NCBI GenBank assembly: GCA_013815785.1
Contig: JACDFO010000010.1
Location: 1-23,875, forward strand
Source of the DNA: Candidatus Saccharimonadota bacterium
Lineage (GTDB): Bacteria; Patescibacteriota; Saccharimonadia; Saccharimonadales; JACDFO01
Direction: 5' to 3'
DNA length: 23,875 bases
The notes beneath the pieces were generated by a model. The model was not told the DNA's origin, ran no database searches, and was given only the letters and a program-made list of their open reading frames with translations. Positions within the stretch are counted from its first letter, which is position 1. Every line of letters starts with the position of its first letter. Positions 7,453 through 14,346 of the stretch are shown piece by piece. Both the position numbers and the translations under genes were made by a program.

Positions 7453-8031
7453 ATGAAAAAATTATTTCAAACATTAGCAGCAGCTTTGCTAGGCATACTG
7501 CTGATGACGGGGACTGCGTCAGCGCAAACTATCAGCAACGGTAACGGCACTGGTTCCACAAACACGATAACGCACGATAACAACTTCAACTGCAGTGTAA
7601 ATAACAGTAACGATGTAGACGTAGATATCGACAACGATCAGGATGCAGATTCTGGTAATGCAACTGGAAATGCTAATACAACTGTCGGAAACGTTGGCTC
7701 AGGAGATGCAAGTAACAGCAGCTCAATAGGTGTTGACCTCAATCTATCAAACAGCGGTGCGCCATGTTTGCCAAACACTCCTACTCCTCCTACAACCGGT
7801 GGCGGCTCAGGTGGCGTGACTCCTGCAGGTGGTAGCGGTGGCGGCAATACGCTCGGTACAGCAACTGGTGGACGTGGTGCGGTTCTAGCAGCCGGCACTA
7901 CAATTTCTGCATTGCCTGCAACTGGCTCAACAACAACGACTGAATATGCAGTTGTCTCAATCGCTCTCCTAAGCGGTTTGGCCCTAGCTGGTCGTGCTGC
8001 ATCTGGCCTGCGTCGAGAACTAGCACTTTAG
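7453..8031 (+). CDS. Secreted repeat protein with LPATG sortase signal
   Basis: A 192-residue protein. It has a signal peptide (MKKLFQTLAA, core, ASA-Q at 22-25) and a single repeat unit (NGNGTGS at about 29 to NTTVGNVGSGDA at about 75-86) closely matching those of the two preceding genes. A Cys pair (47 and 105) brackets the unit. A Gly/Pro/Thr-rich linker (about 107-140) leads to a textbook sorting signal: LPATG at 154-158, hydrophobic helix at about 165-181 and a basic tail (RAASGLRREL). The sortase gene starts 23 bp after the stop, so this is its likely substrate. A good ribosome-binding site AGGAAGGA lies at 7438-7445. It could cap or anchor a fibre made of the other repeat proteins; that is inference. 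Confidence 0.85.
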   Translation: MKKLFQTLAAALLGILLMTGTASAQTISNGNGTGSTNTITHDNNFNCSVNNSNDVDVDIDNDQDADSGNATGNANTTVGNVGSGDASNSSSIGVDLNLSNSGAPCLPNTPTPPTTGGGSGGVTPAGGSGGGNTLGTATGGRGAVLAAGTTISALPATGSTTTTEYAVVSIALLSGLALAGRAASGLRRELAL

Positions 8032-8054
8032 TAGAAGTAAGAATATTTGACGAC

Positions 8055-8741
8055 ATGAAAAAATGGCTCGAGCTTCTCCGTAAAACACGTTTTTACGTGG
8101 CAGTGGGGTTGGTTAACGTAGCTTCGGTGTTCACACTGATGACCGTTAACAACCCCGTCAGTTCGAGCCGTGCCGTCACTATCCCCCAGGCAAAGTCTGT
8201 CGTCCAAAAACCTGATGCTGTCATAGGTAAACCAGTCAGGCTAGTAATTCCCAGCCTTAATCTACAATTACAGATAGACGAAGGTTTTTACAATCCGGCT
8301 GACGCTTCTTGGACATTAAGTGGTTTTAATGCACATTTCGCTATGCCATCCATGCTTGCTAACGACCAGACTGGCAACACGTTGCTGTATGGCCACAATA
8401 ATAAGGATGTGTTTGGTCCGTTGAAACAGCTTGCTCCCGGTGCAATAGTTGAGGTTCTGACCGACAATAACCACTTGTTTTACTATAAGTTACAATCTAC
8501 AACTACTATACCGCCAGAGGATGTCAGTATATTTGCTTATGAAGGACCACCGATTTTGACACTTCAAACTTGCTCCGGTAACTGGAATGAACTACGCACT
8601 ATGTCGACATTTACTCTCGACCGCGTTGTGAAGTTTAATCCGAATGCGGAAATCGAACGGCAAAATCGAGAAAAGTTTATGACTGATCTTGATAATCTGT
8701 CCAGCCCCGCCTACCCGCAAGCCCCACTGTTGAAAAACTAG
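8055..8741 (+). CDS. Sortase (cysteine transpeptidase)
   Basis: A 228-residue protein with an N-terminal membrane anchor (about 12-31), a short linker and a sortase domain. The catalytic triad is visible: His114 in YGHN, Cys173 in TLQTCSG and Arg181 in NELRTM. It cleaves LPxTG-like signals between Thr and Gly and joins the protein to an amine acceptor on the outer face of the membrane. The gene directly follows that of an LPATG protein, the only such signal I see in the window, which argues for a dedicated pair. The TLxTC motif is common to sortases, and I do not assign a class. Confidence 0.92.
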   Translation: MKKWLELLRKTRFYVAVGLVNVASVFTLMTVNNPVSSSRAVTIPQAKSVVQKPDAVIGKPVRLVIPSLNLQLQIDEGFYNPADASWTLSGFNAHFAMPSMLANDQTGNTLLYGHNNKDVFGPLKQLAPGAIVEVLTDNNHLFYYKLQSTTTIPPEDVSIFAYEGPPILTLQTCSGNWNELRTMSTFTLDRVVKFNPNAEIERQNREKFMTDLDNLSSPAYPQAPLLKN

Positions 8742-8767
8742 CTCTATTACGCTGGTTAAAACAGGGG

Positions 8768-8773
8768 TATACT
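8768..8773 (+). promoter_or_regulatory. -10 box TATACT, near-leaderless start
   Basis: TATACT lies 7 nt before the ATG of the MauE/DoxX-like gene. No convincing -35 sits at 16-18 bp. The gene lacks a ribosome-binding site, consistent with a leaderless or nearly leaderless mRNA. Confidence 0.55.
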
Positions 8774-8780
8774 ATCTCTG

Positions 8781-9326
8781 ATGGAACCAGAAGAACATAT
8801 TATATTGGATGATGAGCCTCAAGCTCAACATGACCAGCATATTCACCCAGTCGAAACTCAACATGAGTACATTAAGTTTGCAGCAGTTCTGTTCGCTATT
8901 TTACTAGTAAGTGTAGGCGTCACAACACTGCGCGGCTGGGGTGGCAACCGCTTTGCCAATGACTTTATGGCCGTGTTTTTTGTGACGTTCGCAGCCTTTA
9001 AATTCATAAATATCGAGATGTTTGCCATTACTTATCGAACGTACGATATCTTGGCCAAAAAAATCCGGCCGTGGGCTTACGCATTTCCGTTCATAGAGGC
9101 GTTCCTGGGATTGGCCTATTTCATATCGACAGATGCCTGGCAGTTGAATGTTATAACAATGCTTATTACCGGCACGGCCGGTTATGGTGTCTGGAAAGAG
9201 TTACGCAGAAAATCAAACTTCACCTGCGCATGTCTAGGCCCCTTTATTCGTCTGCCACTATCTAAAGTTAGCTTCGTAGAAGATGCAGCTATGTTTGTCA
9301 TGGCAACGATCATGCTGATAGGCTGA
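8781..9326 (+). CDS. MauE/DoxX-like redox-associated membrane protein
   Basis: A 181-residue protein with an acidic, His-rich cytoplasmic N-terminus (about 1-28), then four or five membrane segments. The region FTCACLGPFIRLPLSK near residues 148-163, with Cys-x-Cys followed by LG and a downstream FVEDAAM helix, resembles MauE/DoxX-family membrane proteins linked to thiol or disulfide relay. The specific role is unknown. The next gene starts 5 bp after its stop, so the two form an operon with the lipid-kinase homologue. The His/Asp-rich tail might bind metal, but that is speculative. Confidence 0.6.
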   Translation: MEPEEHIILDDEPQAQHDQHIHPVETQHEYIKFAAVLFAILLVSVGVTTLRGWGGNRFANDFMAVFFVTFAAFKFINIEMFAITYRTYDILAKKIRPWAYAFPFIEAFLGLAYFISTDAWQLNVITMLITGTAGYGVWKELRRKSNFTCACLGPFIRLPLSKVSFVEDAAMFVMATIMLIG

Positions 9327-9331
9327 TAGAT

Positions 9332-10219
9332 ATGTCTAAGTATGATCATATCGTAGTTATATATAATCCGAAGAGCACAGGCAAAAGCCGTAGCTTGGCC
9401 AAGGCTTTTGTAAAAAAAGCCAAGGCGGTTCATCCCAATGCTAAAGTAGATTTAATTCCGACTGAACGCATGAGTCACGCAGAAGAACTAGCAGCAACCG
9501 CCGTTAAAAAGACAGGCGAAGTTTTACTGGTTTCGTCTAGCGGCGATGGAGGTTATAACGAAGTTATAAATGGCGTTATGAAGTCGACAAAACCTACTAA
9601 GCATGTAACGTGTGTGGTACTACCCGCAGGCAATGCCAACGACCATAGCAGAACGATGCACGAGGCCCCGTTGGTCAAACACCTCGCCAAAGCAAAAGAA
9701 ATTGAAATCGATTTACTGAAGATAACTATTACGCAGGCAAGTGGCAAAATTATTCGCTATGCACATTCATACGCTGGGCTGGGCCTTACACCAGCCGTCG
9801 GCGCAGAACTGAATAAGCATGACCTAAATCCAATTAAAGAAACTATACTAGCAGCTAAAACCTTTCGGGATTTAGAGCCCTTTAAAATAGTCCACAATAA
9901 TAAGACGATAACATTAGATAGTTTAATTTTATCGAACATTAATCAAATGGCTAAAGTGCTGACTTTATCAGATGAAAACACACCCACAGACGGTCTGTTT
10001 GAAGTTATTATTTTTAGCCATGCTAGCAAACCAAAATTGCTATATAAAGTCGCTAAAGCTGCGATAAACCAAGTTCAGCCGGCAAAGCGAGCAAAACGGT
10101 ACTCATTTAAAGCTCTCCATTCTATGCCCATGCAATTAGATGGGGAAGTTATAAAGTTACAGAAAGACGCGGCAGTAACGGTTGCTATAGCTCACCGCGG
10201 GCTCAGGACACTCATCTAG
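9332..10219 (+). CDS. Diacylglycerol/lipid kinase family protein
   Basis: A 295-residue member of the DagK/YegS/LCB5 lipid kinase family. The nucleotide-binding motifs are NPKSTGKS (12-19) and SSGDGGYNEVING (69-81, with the invariant GDG). The next loop reads PAGNAND (98-104) where most members have P-x-GTxND. A C-terminal LDGE motif (about 272-275) matches the family's conserved acidic site. It phosphorylates a lipid hydroxyl, probably diacylglycerol or a related membrane lipid; the substrate is not visible. It follows the MauE/DoxX-like gene by 5 bp, so it is probably cotranscribed with it. Confidence 0.87.
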   Translation: MSKYDHIVVIYNPKSTGKSRSLAKAFVKKAKAVHPNAKVDLIPTERMSHAEELAATAVKKTGEVLLVSSSGDGGYNEVINGVMKSTKPTKHVTCVVLPAGNANDHSRTMHEAPLVKHLAKAKEIEIDLLKITITQASGKIIRYAHSYAGLGLTPAVGAELNKHDLNPIKETILAAKTFRDLEPFKIVHNNKTITLDSLILSNINQMAKVLTLSDENTPTDGLFEVIIFSHASKPKLLYKVAKAAINQVQPAKRAKRYSFKALHSMPMQLDGEVIKLQKDAAVTVAIAHRGLRTLI

Positions 10220-10334
10220 GCAGGATTAATCGGCGTTCTGGGCATTTAGGTATCTGGATTATCATTCAGGAAATCAACATCTTACGCGACAAAACTAAGT
10301 GTTTAATACAACTCTTATTTGCTAGCAATGTGAG

Positions 10335-10362
10335 TATAATGGAAAAGTAATTAAGAAGGAGA
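10335..10362 (+). promoter_or_regulatory. -10 box and ribosome-binding site of the secreted-protein gene
   Basis: TATAAT at 10335-10340 and AAGGAGA at 10356-10362, 5 nt before ATG 10368. This is a conventional leadered gene, in contrast with the leaderless ones nearby. No clear -35 is present. Confidence 0.65.
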
Positions 10363-10367
10363 TTTCG

Positions 10368-11330
10368 ATGAGTATATTAAAGAGACTGGCAATTGCTAGT
10401 ACGTCAATCATTACGAGTATGACACTTATGGTGGCACCAGCAATGGCAGCCAGTGCACAAAGTAGTAATTTCGAAACTTATACGTTAGGCACTGTACATA
10501 ATCAAGATGGCTGGAGTAGTTTAGGGTCTGCGGGGTTTGGTTGCGCGATATATGATCATGCTGTTGCAGCAAATACGTATGGGTATGCTGCATTTGGCAC
10601 GCAGTCGTTGAGACTATCTAATGCTGTAACTAGTGGATGCTTTGGTGACCAAACATTTTCAAAGGCATTAGCTGAAGAAGCAGGCGAAACTAGTGCACAA
10701 GGTGGTGGACTATCTAGCGGCCCACGTAATGCATATTTCGAATCACAGTGGGATTTTGCAAGCACTGTTCCTGGAGCTGAGCAGCCAGGTCTTTCGGTTG
10801 TAGCCAGTCCAGATCGCGGCGATGGTGCTAGGATGAGCTGGGTTCAAATGATTGACACACCAACTGGATTAGCCGTTAATTTCAATGACTACCAAACCGG
10901 AGCTTTTGTGCAGACACAAATTGCTTCAAATCTTGACCGTTCTGTAGTTCATAACATAAAAATTACTATGCAGTTTATAGACGGCGTTCAGAATGACATT
11001 GTCAAAGTTTACGTCGACGGTATGTTAAAACACACTGGCACAAGTTGGGAAGATTACTTCCGGGAGAAAGAGTCAAATCCAACAAGGACAGTCGACTCAA
11101 TCCTATTTAGAACAGCTGGCACCGCTGCACCAGCTACAAACGGAAAAGGTTTCCTCATAGACAATCTACAGCTTTCTAGTGGATTAGTTCCTGTCGAAAC
11201 TGCACCTAATAACAAAGACCAGTGTAAGAAAGATGGTTGGAGGACGTATGGCAACTTTAAAAACCAGGGTGACTGCGTAAGTTTCGTAGCAACCAAAGAA
11301 AAGAATAAACCAGCTCTAGCAAATTTCTAG
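10368..11330 (+). CDS. Secreted protein, probable LamG/concanavalin-like fold
   Basis: A 320-residue protein with a clear signal peptide (basic start, core ITSMTLMVAP, AMA-A at about 25-28). The mature domain (about 33-265) is beta-rich with Trp/Gly motifs (NQDGWSSLGSAG, SQWDFAS, KVYVDGMLKHTG, FLIDNLQLSSG), which resembles jelly-roll carbohydrate-binding or LamG-like domains. The C-terminus carries a separate Cys-containing module (KDQCKKDGWRTYGNFKNQGDC), which I recall from tails of many otherwise unrelated secreted bacterial proteins. It has no sorting signal or membrane anchor. A bidirectional terminator follows. The ligand is unknown; plant or cell-wall polysaccharide binding is a guess suggested by the nearby xylanase. 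Confidence 0.72.
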   Translation: MSILKRLAIASTSIITSMTLMVAPAMAASAQSSNFETYTLGTVHNQDGWSSLGSAGFGCAIYDHAVAANTYGYAAFGTQSLRLSNAVTSGCFGDQTFSKALAEEAGETSAQGGGLSSGPRNAYFESQWDFASTVPGAEQPGLSVVASPDRGDGARMSWVQMIDTPTGLAVNFNDYQTGAFVQTQIASNLDRSVVHNIKITMQFIDGVQNDIVKVYVDGMLKHTGTSWEDYFREKESNPTRTVDSILFRTAGTAAPATNGKGFLIDNLQLSSGLVPVETAPNNKDQCKKDGWRTYGNFKNQGDCVSFVATKEKNKPALANF

Positions 11331-11351
11331 AGTAGTAGTCACAGATACGAT

Positions 11352-11384
11352 AAAAACCAGGGCGTTTGTCCTGGTTTTTATTTT
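11352..11384. terminator. Bidirectional rho-independent terminator
   Basis: AAAAACCAGG (11352-11361) pairs with CCTGGTTTTT (11370-11379), followed by ATTTT. The A-run and T-run on both sides let it serve the plus-strand secreted-protein gene and any minus-strand transcript passing the tRNA 3' copy next to it. Confidence 0.88.
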
Positions 11385-11404
11385 CTGGTGGGGGTGGTAG
11401 GAAT
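11385..11404 (-). repeat. Truncated copy of the adjacent tRNA 3' end
   Basis: These 20 bp are identical to 11540-11559. Read on the minus strand they cover the end of the T-loop, the 3' strand of the T-stem, the acceptor 3' strand, CCA and one following base. The copy lies 155 bp downstream of the true 3' end. Such duplications are typical of integration into tRNA genes. Confidence 0.8.
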
Positions 11405-11461
11405 ACTTTGTATATTCTTGTGGCGTGCTCGGAGTAAACTCCTGCGCGCGTCCTCGAATAG

Positions 11462-11488
11462 CGAACCTCGGCTGCGCCGTACGGTTCG
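11462..11488. other. Hairpin between tRNA and its 3' copy
   Basis: CGAACC (11462-11467) pairs with GGTTCG (11483-11488), and CGGC (11469-11472) with GCCG (11476-11479) across a TGC loop. The surrounding 135 bp hold no gene that I can support. Confidence 0.55.
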
Positions 11489-11503
11489 TTTCCTAGCCTA
11501 CAG

Positions 11504-11529
11504 CAAACAAAAACCACTCTTACGAGTGG
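11504..11529 (-). terminator. Terminator of the CAU tRNA
   Basis: On the minus strand CCACTC, GTAA and GAGTGG form a 6-bp hairpin followed by TTTTTG, 12 nt after the tRNA CCA end. Confidence 0.75.
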
Positions 11530-11540
11530 ATTTAATTTGC

Positions 11541-11616
11541 TGGTGGGGGTGGTAGGAATCGAACCTACTACCAAGTGGTTATGAGCCGCCTGCTCTAACC
11601 GATGAGCTACACCCCC
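11541..11616 (-). tRNA. tRNA with CAU anticodon (Ile2 or elongator Met)
   Basis: A 76-nt cloverleaf with encoded CCA. The acceptor stem GGGGGTG/CACCCCC is perfect, the D-stem is GCTC/GAGC, the anticodon loop CTCATAA gives CAU, and the T-stem is GTAGG/CCTAC. The pyrimidine at position 11 and the paired 1-72 make it an elongator-type tRNA. The segment AGGCGGCTCATAA followed by CTTGGT resembles bacterial tRNA-Ile2, whose C34 is changed to lysidine, more than elongator tRNA-Met, but I cannot settle this. The anticodon stem has a C29-A41 mismatch. A long leader precedes it and a terminator follows. Confidence 0.92.
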
Positions 11617-11753
11617 TCGTCAGAACCGATGGTCGGCTTCCAAAAAACAAAAGTATTTGTTTTCGTTTCACCCTCTGATCGCTTCTTCCTCTCAATTTCG
11701 TAAACAGCTTCGCTTGGTTTACGAAATTCCTAAAACCATTAATGCACTTAACA
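11617..11753 (-). ncRNA. Putative structured 5' leader of the CAU tRNA
   Basis: From the inferred start near 11753 to the tRNA. It contains a 12-bp hairpin (11717-11728 with 11694-11705), then AGAGGAAGAAGCGA, then CAAATACTTTTGT, then a GGAAGC(C/T)GACC block next to the tRNA. The same order and near-identical blocks precede the initiator tRNA at 19999-20107. It may be a processed leader, an antitermination signal or a separate small RNA. The hairpin also lies upstream of the divergent ftsB-like gene. Confidence 0.5.
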
Positions 11754-11759
11754 GATGTG

Positions 11760-11768
11760 AGTATACCA
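11760..11768 (-). promoter_or_regulatory. Extended -10 promoter for the tRNA transcript
   Basis: The minus strand reads TGGTATACT, a TGn extended -10, placing the start near 11753. No good -35 is seen. On the plus strand the same bases lie just upstream of the ftsB-like gene's TACAAT box (11776-11781), so the two promoters overlap back to back. Confidence 0.5.
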
Positions 11769-11792
11769 TTTCTGTTACAATTATGGGTACTG

Positions 11793-12248
11793 ATGTTAGA
11801 AAAAATTAAAAAAATCTGGAAACCAGAGTATATTGCCCAGTTTAAAGACGTAAGAGTAGTCGGGTTGGTTGTCTTTGGTGTACTAGTTTTACTTGTTACG
11901 TGGAGCGGGCTAGGCGCTATTCAATCAAACTTCATACTACAAAAGCAGATTGCAAGGCTAGAGCAGCAAAACAAGGTTAGTGAGCTTGAAAACTCTAATT
12001 TACAACTCAAAAACCAGTATTACAACACCGATCAATATTTGGAATTACAAGCGCGCCGACAATTCGGCAAAGCTGCACCCGGCGAAACTCTGATACTTGT
12101 ACCTAAAAGCGTAGCGCTGGATCGAACGGTAGAAATTCCGGAAGAAAAGAAAGAACAACTGACTAAAATAGTGCCAGAAAAGCCAGCTTATCAAAAAAAC
12201 TTTGAAGCATGGATGGAATTTTTCTTCCACCGCAGTGCAGAGAGTTAA
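11793..12248 (+). CDS. FtsB/DivIC-family septum formation protein
   Basis: A 151-residue bitopic membrane protein: a short cytoplasmic N-terminus (MLEKIKKIW), one transmembrane helix (about 23-41) and a coiled coil (about 44-78; QKQIARLEQQNKVSELENSN). The motif ARRQFGKAAPGETL (87-100) corresponds to the A-R-x-x-x-G-x-x-x-P-G-E element after the coiled coil of FtsB/DivIC proteins. Members bind FtsL and FtsQ/DivIB in the divisome. I chose ATG 11793 over an upstream in-frame ATG at 11742, because a TACAAT box at 11776-11781 lies between them. The C-terminal extension of about 45 residues ending in an aromatic stretch is longer than usual. Confidence 0.82.
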   Translation: MLEKIKKIWKPEYIAQFKDVRVVGLVVFGVLVLLVTWSGLGAIQSNFILQKQIARLEQQNKVSELENSNLQLKNQYYNTDQYLELQARRQFGKAAPGETLILVPKSVALDRTVEIPEEKKEQLTKIVPEKPAYQKNFEAWMEFFFHRSAES

Positions 12249-12269
12249 TTTCCAACCAATCCAGCGTTA

Positions 12270-13403
12270 ATGCGATATAGTAAACAGGATATGGTTAACA
12301 AAAAAGAATCATCGAACCGAAAACACTTGCTTCTACCTATTGTGGTTATTTTGATGTTGCTCGTGGCGGGGCGGCTGGTACTTGGGCCACAACCGTCCAG
12401 CCCGGATTTGCCAAAACCTCCACTTAAAGAACTTGCCGCTAAGCACAATGTTGCGCTTGGTAATTTTGCTATTCGGAACCATCTTGACGACAAACCGTAT
12501 ACAGATATTTTAACTTCAGAGTTTGATTTTGTTTTGGCAGATAATACACCCAATTGGTATTTTACAGATGGCGGCCTGCGACCAAGTAAAACTAACTACA
12601 ACTGGAAGCAAATGGACGAAGTAATGGCATTTGCCGAAAAAAACGGCCAACCCGTAGAATCCCATCATTATGTCTGGGGAGAACAAAAATGGCTGCCAGA
12701 CTGGCTTAAAAATGGCAATTATACCAAGCCAGAGATTATGGATATTCTGCAGGACCACATAATGACAGTTGGCAAGCGGTATGAAGGCAGAGTTGCCCAG
12801 TGGAGCGTTGTAAATGAAGCATTTACAAGGCAGCAACACCTGTTTAATTTACGTGATTGGTGGGCTGACAATACTGGAGGGTTAGAGTACATTGACCAAT
12901 CATTTATATGGGCGCGCCAAGCCGATCCAAAAAGCAAACTTATCTTGAATGACTTTAACAATGAAGCCATAAACGACACATCAAATGCCATGTACGACTA
13001 CGTAAAAGGCGCGCTAGAGCGTGGGGTGCCAATAGATGGAATAGGCATGCAAATGCATCTCGATGGTGGTCATCCGCCAACAAAAGATGAAGTAATGTCA
13101 AATATGAAGCGTTTCGCTGCTTTAGGACTTGAAGTGTATGTGACCGAATTTGATGTCAATATGAATGATGTTAAAACCGACGCAGAAGGAAAAAACAAAA
13201 TTCAAGAAAACATATACTACGAAATGATGCGGGCATGTATTGAATCAAAGGTATGCAATAGCTTTGCGTTCCTAGGAATTACAGATGCCGAGACATGGTA
13301 CAAACACATTGGCCTAAAAGACCCGCGCCCACTTATGTTCGATGAATTGTACAAACCAAAACCAGCTTTTTATGGTATACGAACTGCGTTGGAACAAGAA
13401 TAA
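12270..13403 (+). CDS. Membrane-anchored GH10 endo-beta-1,4-xylanase
   Basis: A 377-residue protein. A basic N-terminus and one hydrophobic helix (about 20-38) without a lipobox suggest an anchored extracellular enzyme. The catalytic domain of about 330 residues has the GH10 landmarks: the acid/base Glu183 in WSVVNEA, the nucleophile Glu293 in VTEFDV, IGMQMHL (258-264), SHHYVWG (131-137) and FLGITDAETWY near the end. It hydrolyses internal xylan bonds by a retaining mechanism. There is no carbohydrate-binding module. ATG 12270 lacks a ribosome-binding site and ATG 12291 is an alternative seven codons later. It follows the ftsB-like gene by 21 bp and may be read through from it. Confidence 0.92.
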   Translation: MRYSKQDMVNKKESSNRKHLLLPIVVILMLLVAGRLVLGPQPSSPDLPKPPLKELAAKHNVALGNFAIRNHLDDKPYTDILTSEFDFVLADNTPNWYFTDGGLRPSKTNYNWKQMDEVMAFAEKNGQPVESHHYVWGEQKWLPDWLKNGNYTKPEIMDILQDHIMTVGKRYEGRVAQWSVVNEAFTRQQHLFNLRDWWADNTGGLEYIDQSFIWARQADPKSKLILNDFNNEAINDTSNAMYDYVKGALERGVPIDGIGMQMHLDGGHPPTKDEVMSNMKRFAALGLEVYVTEFDVNMNDVKTDAEGKNKIQENIYYEMMRACIESKVCNSFAFLGITDAETWYKHIGLKDPRPLMFDELYKPKPAFYGIRTALEQE

Positions 13404-13461
13404 CGACGACAGTGAATTAGTTGATTACATTCATAATCAGGGGACGTATACTGAAAAATAT

Positions 13462-13530
13462 TTGAGTAAACAGCAAAGATTTTTTATTGCTATCAGTGTT
13501 TTGGGCTCGTTTGTGGCTTTTTCAGACTAG
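13462..13530 (+). pseudogene. Remnant of an MFS transporter 5' end (copy 1)
   Basis: A TTG-started 22-codon frame (LSKQQRFFIAISVLGSFVAF) ends at a stop just where DHA2-type MFS proteins continue with D-G/S. A TATACT box at 13447-13452 sits 9 nt upstream. From that box onward, roughly 66 of 82 positions match the second remnant at 17536-17617 by my hand alignment. It contains only the first membrane helix, so it is not a working transporter. Confidence 0.65.
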
Positions 13531-13538
13531 AACTAGGC

Positions 13539-14342
13539 TTATTGGAATATGCGTTGGAACATCCAGAATATGGCAATGCTGGCAATGACAACGGCTGTAA
13601 CTTTAATTAACTTTGGGTACCAGTTTTTATTTCGCAGCAGGTATATGAATGGCAAAGCCACAGCAACAATTAGGAGTTGGCCTAGCTCTATGCCAATGTT
13701 AAATGAAACTAAAGAAGCTAAGAATTTATCAGGCGGCACTTGAATCTCTTTTAACAGACCGGCAAAACCAAGCCCATGGAATAAACCAAATGAAAATATG
13801 ATTAAGAGCTTTGCCCGGGGTGATCCTAAAAATGATTTTTTGGGTAAAAACACGGTAGTTATGGCGACTACAGCAATAGAAAGTGCTATAACTGGCTCGA
13901 CCAATCGTGGGTTCAGCGTCAACACCCCCGTGCTGGCCAAAATCAAAGTTATGCTGTGGGCAATGGTGAAAGTGCCGGTGTATTTTAATACTTCTTTTAT
14001 GCTGACAAACACCAGCAGAAAAGACAGCACGAATAATATATGGTCGATACCGCCCAAGATGTGCTGAACACCGAGCTTCATAAAGTCCAGTGCATTATCA
14101 GTAAAACTTGTATCTTGGTTGACTATTTCAATTACGTCTTGCTGGTCTTTGACTCTTCCGGATATCTCCGGCGCGTTCTTATCGATGTAGTCCTTGATTT
14201 GCTCTTCCGAAGCCTCAGGATTATCCTTGATATATTGAATAACGTTCTTTGGCAAAAGCTCATGAGCCGACGCGTGGTTAGTCACTGCGAGTGGTATCGC
14301 GACAAATAGACAAACAGTCACAATTAAAATTAATCTTTTCAT
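13539..14342 (-). CDS. HupE/UreJ-family membrane protein
   Basis: A 267-residue protein with a signal peptide (about 1-26, ASA-HE), a polar extracytoplasmic segment (about 27-85) and six or seven membrane helices. The family's His-rich helices are visible: LGVQHILGGIDHILFVLSFLL and FSFGLFHGLGFAG. HupE and UreJ are linked to nickel or cobalt transport, but this subfamily is poorly characterised, so metal import is only a possibility. I chose ATG 14342, which follows the TPR gene stop (14347) by 4 bp and begins the signal peptide directly. It is the last gene of a three-gene minus-strand operon. Confidence 0.82.
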   Translation of the reverse strand: MKRLILIVTVCLFVAIPLAVTNHASAHELLPKNVIQYIKDNPEASEEQIKDYIDKNAPEISGRVKDQQDVIEIVNQDTSFTDNALDFMKLGVQHILGGIDHILFVLSFLLVFVSIKEVLKYTGTFTIAHSITLILASTGVLTLNPRLVEPVIALSIAVVAITTVFLPKKSFLGSPRAKLLIIFSFGLFHGLGFAGLLKEIQVPPDKFLASLVSFNIGIELGQLLIVAVALPFIYLLRNKNWYPKLIKVTAVVIASIAIFWMFQRIFQ

Positions 14343-14346
14343 GTCT

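Noticed and set aside
7638..7898. Minus-strand open frame rich in Pro and Ala opposite the LPATG gene
   Set aside because: It mirrors the Gly/Thr-rich linker of the sense gene, which has a signal peptide, a repeat unit and a sorting signal.
11257..11574. 105-codon minus-strand frame between the secreted-protein gene and the tRNA
   Set aside because: It runs through the terminator and the tRNA 3' end, and its translation shows no family features.
13342..13530. 62-codon frame covering the end of the xylanase gene and the MFS remnant
   Set aside because: Its first part is out-of-frame xylanase sequence; only the portion from the TTG at 13462 matches an MFS start.
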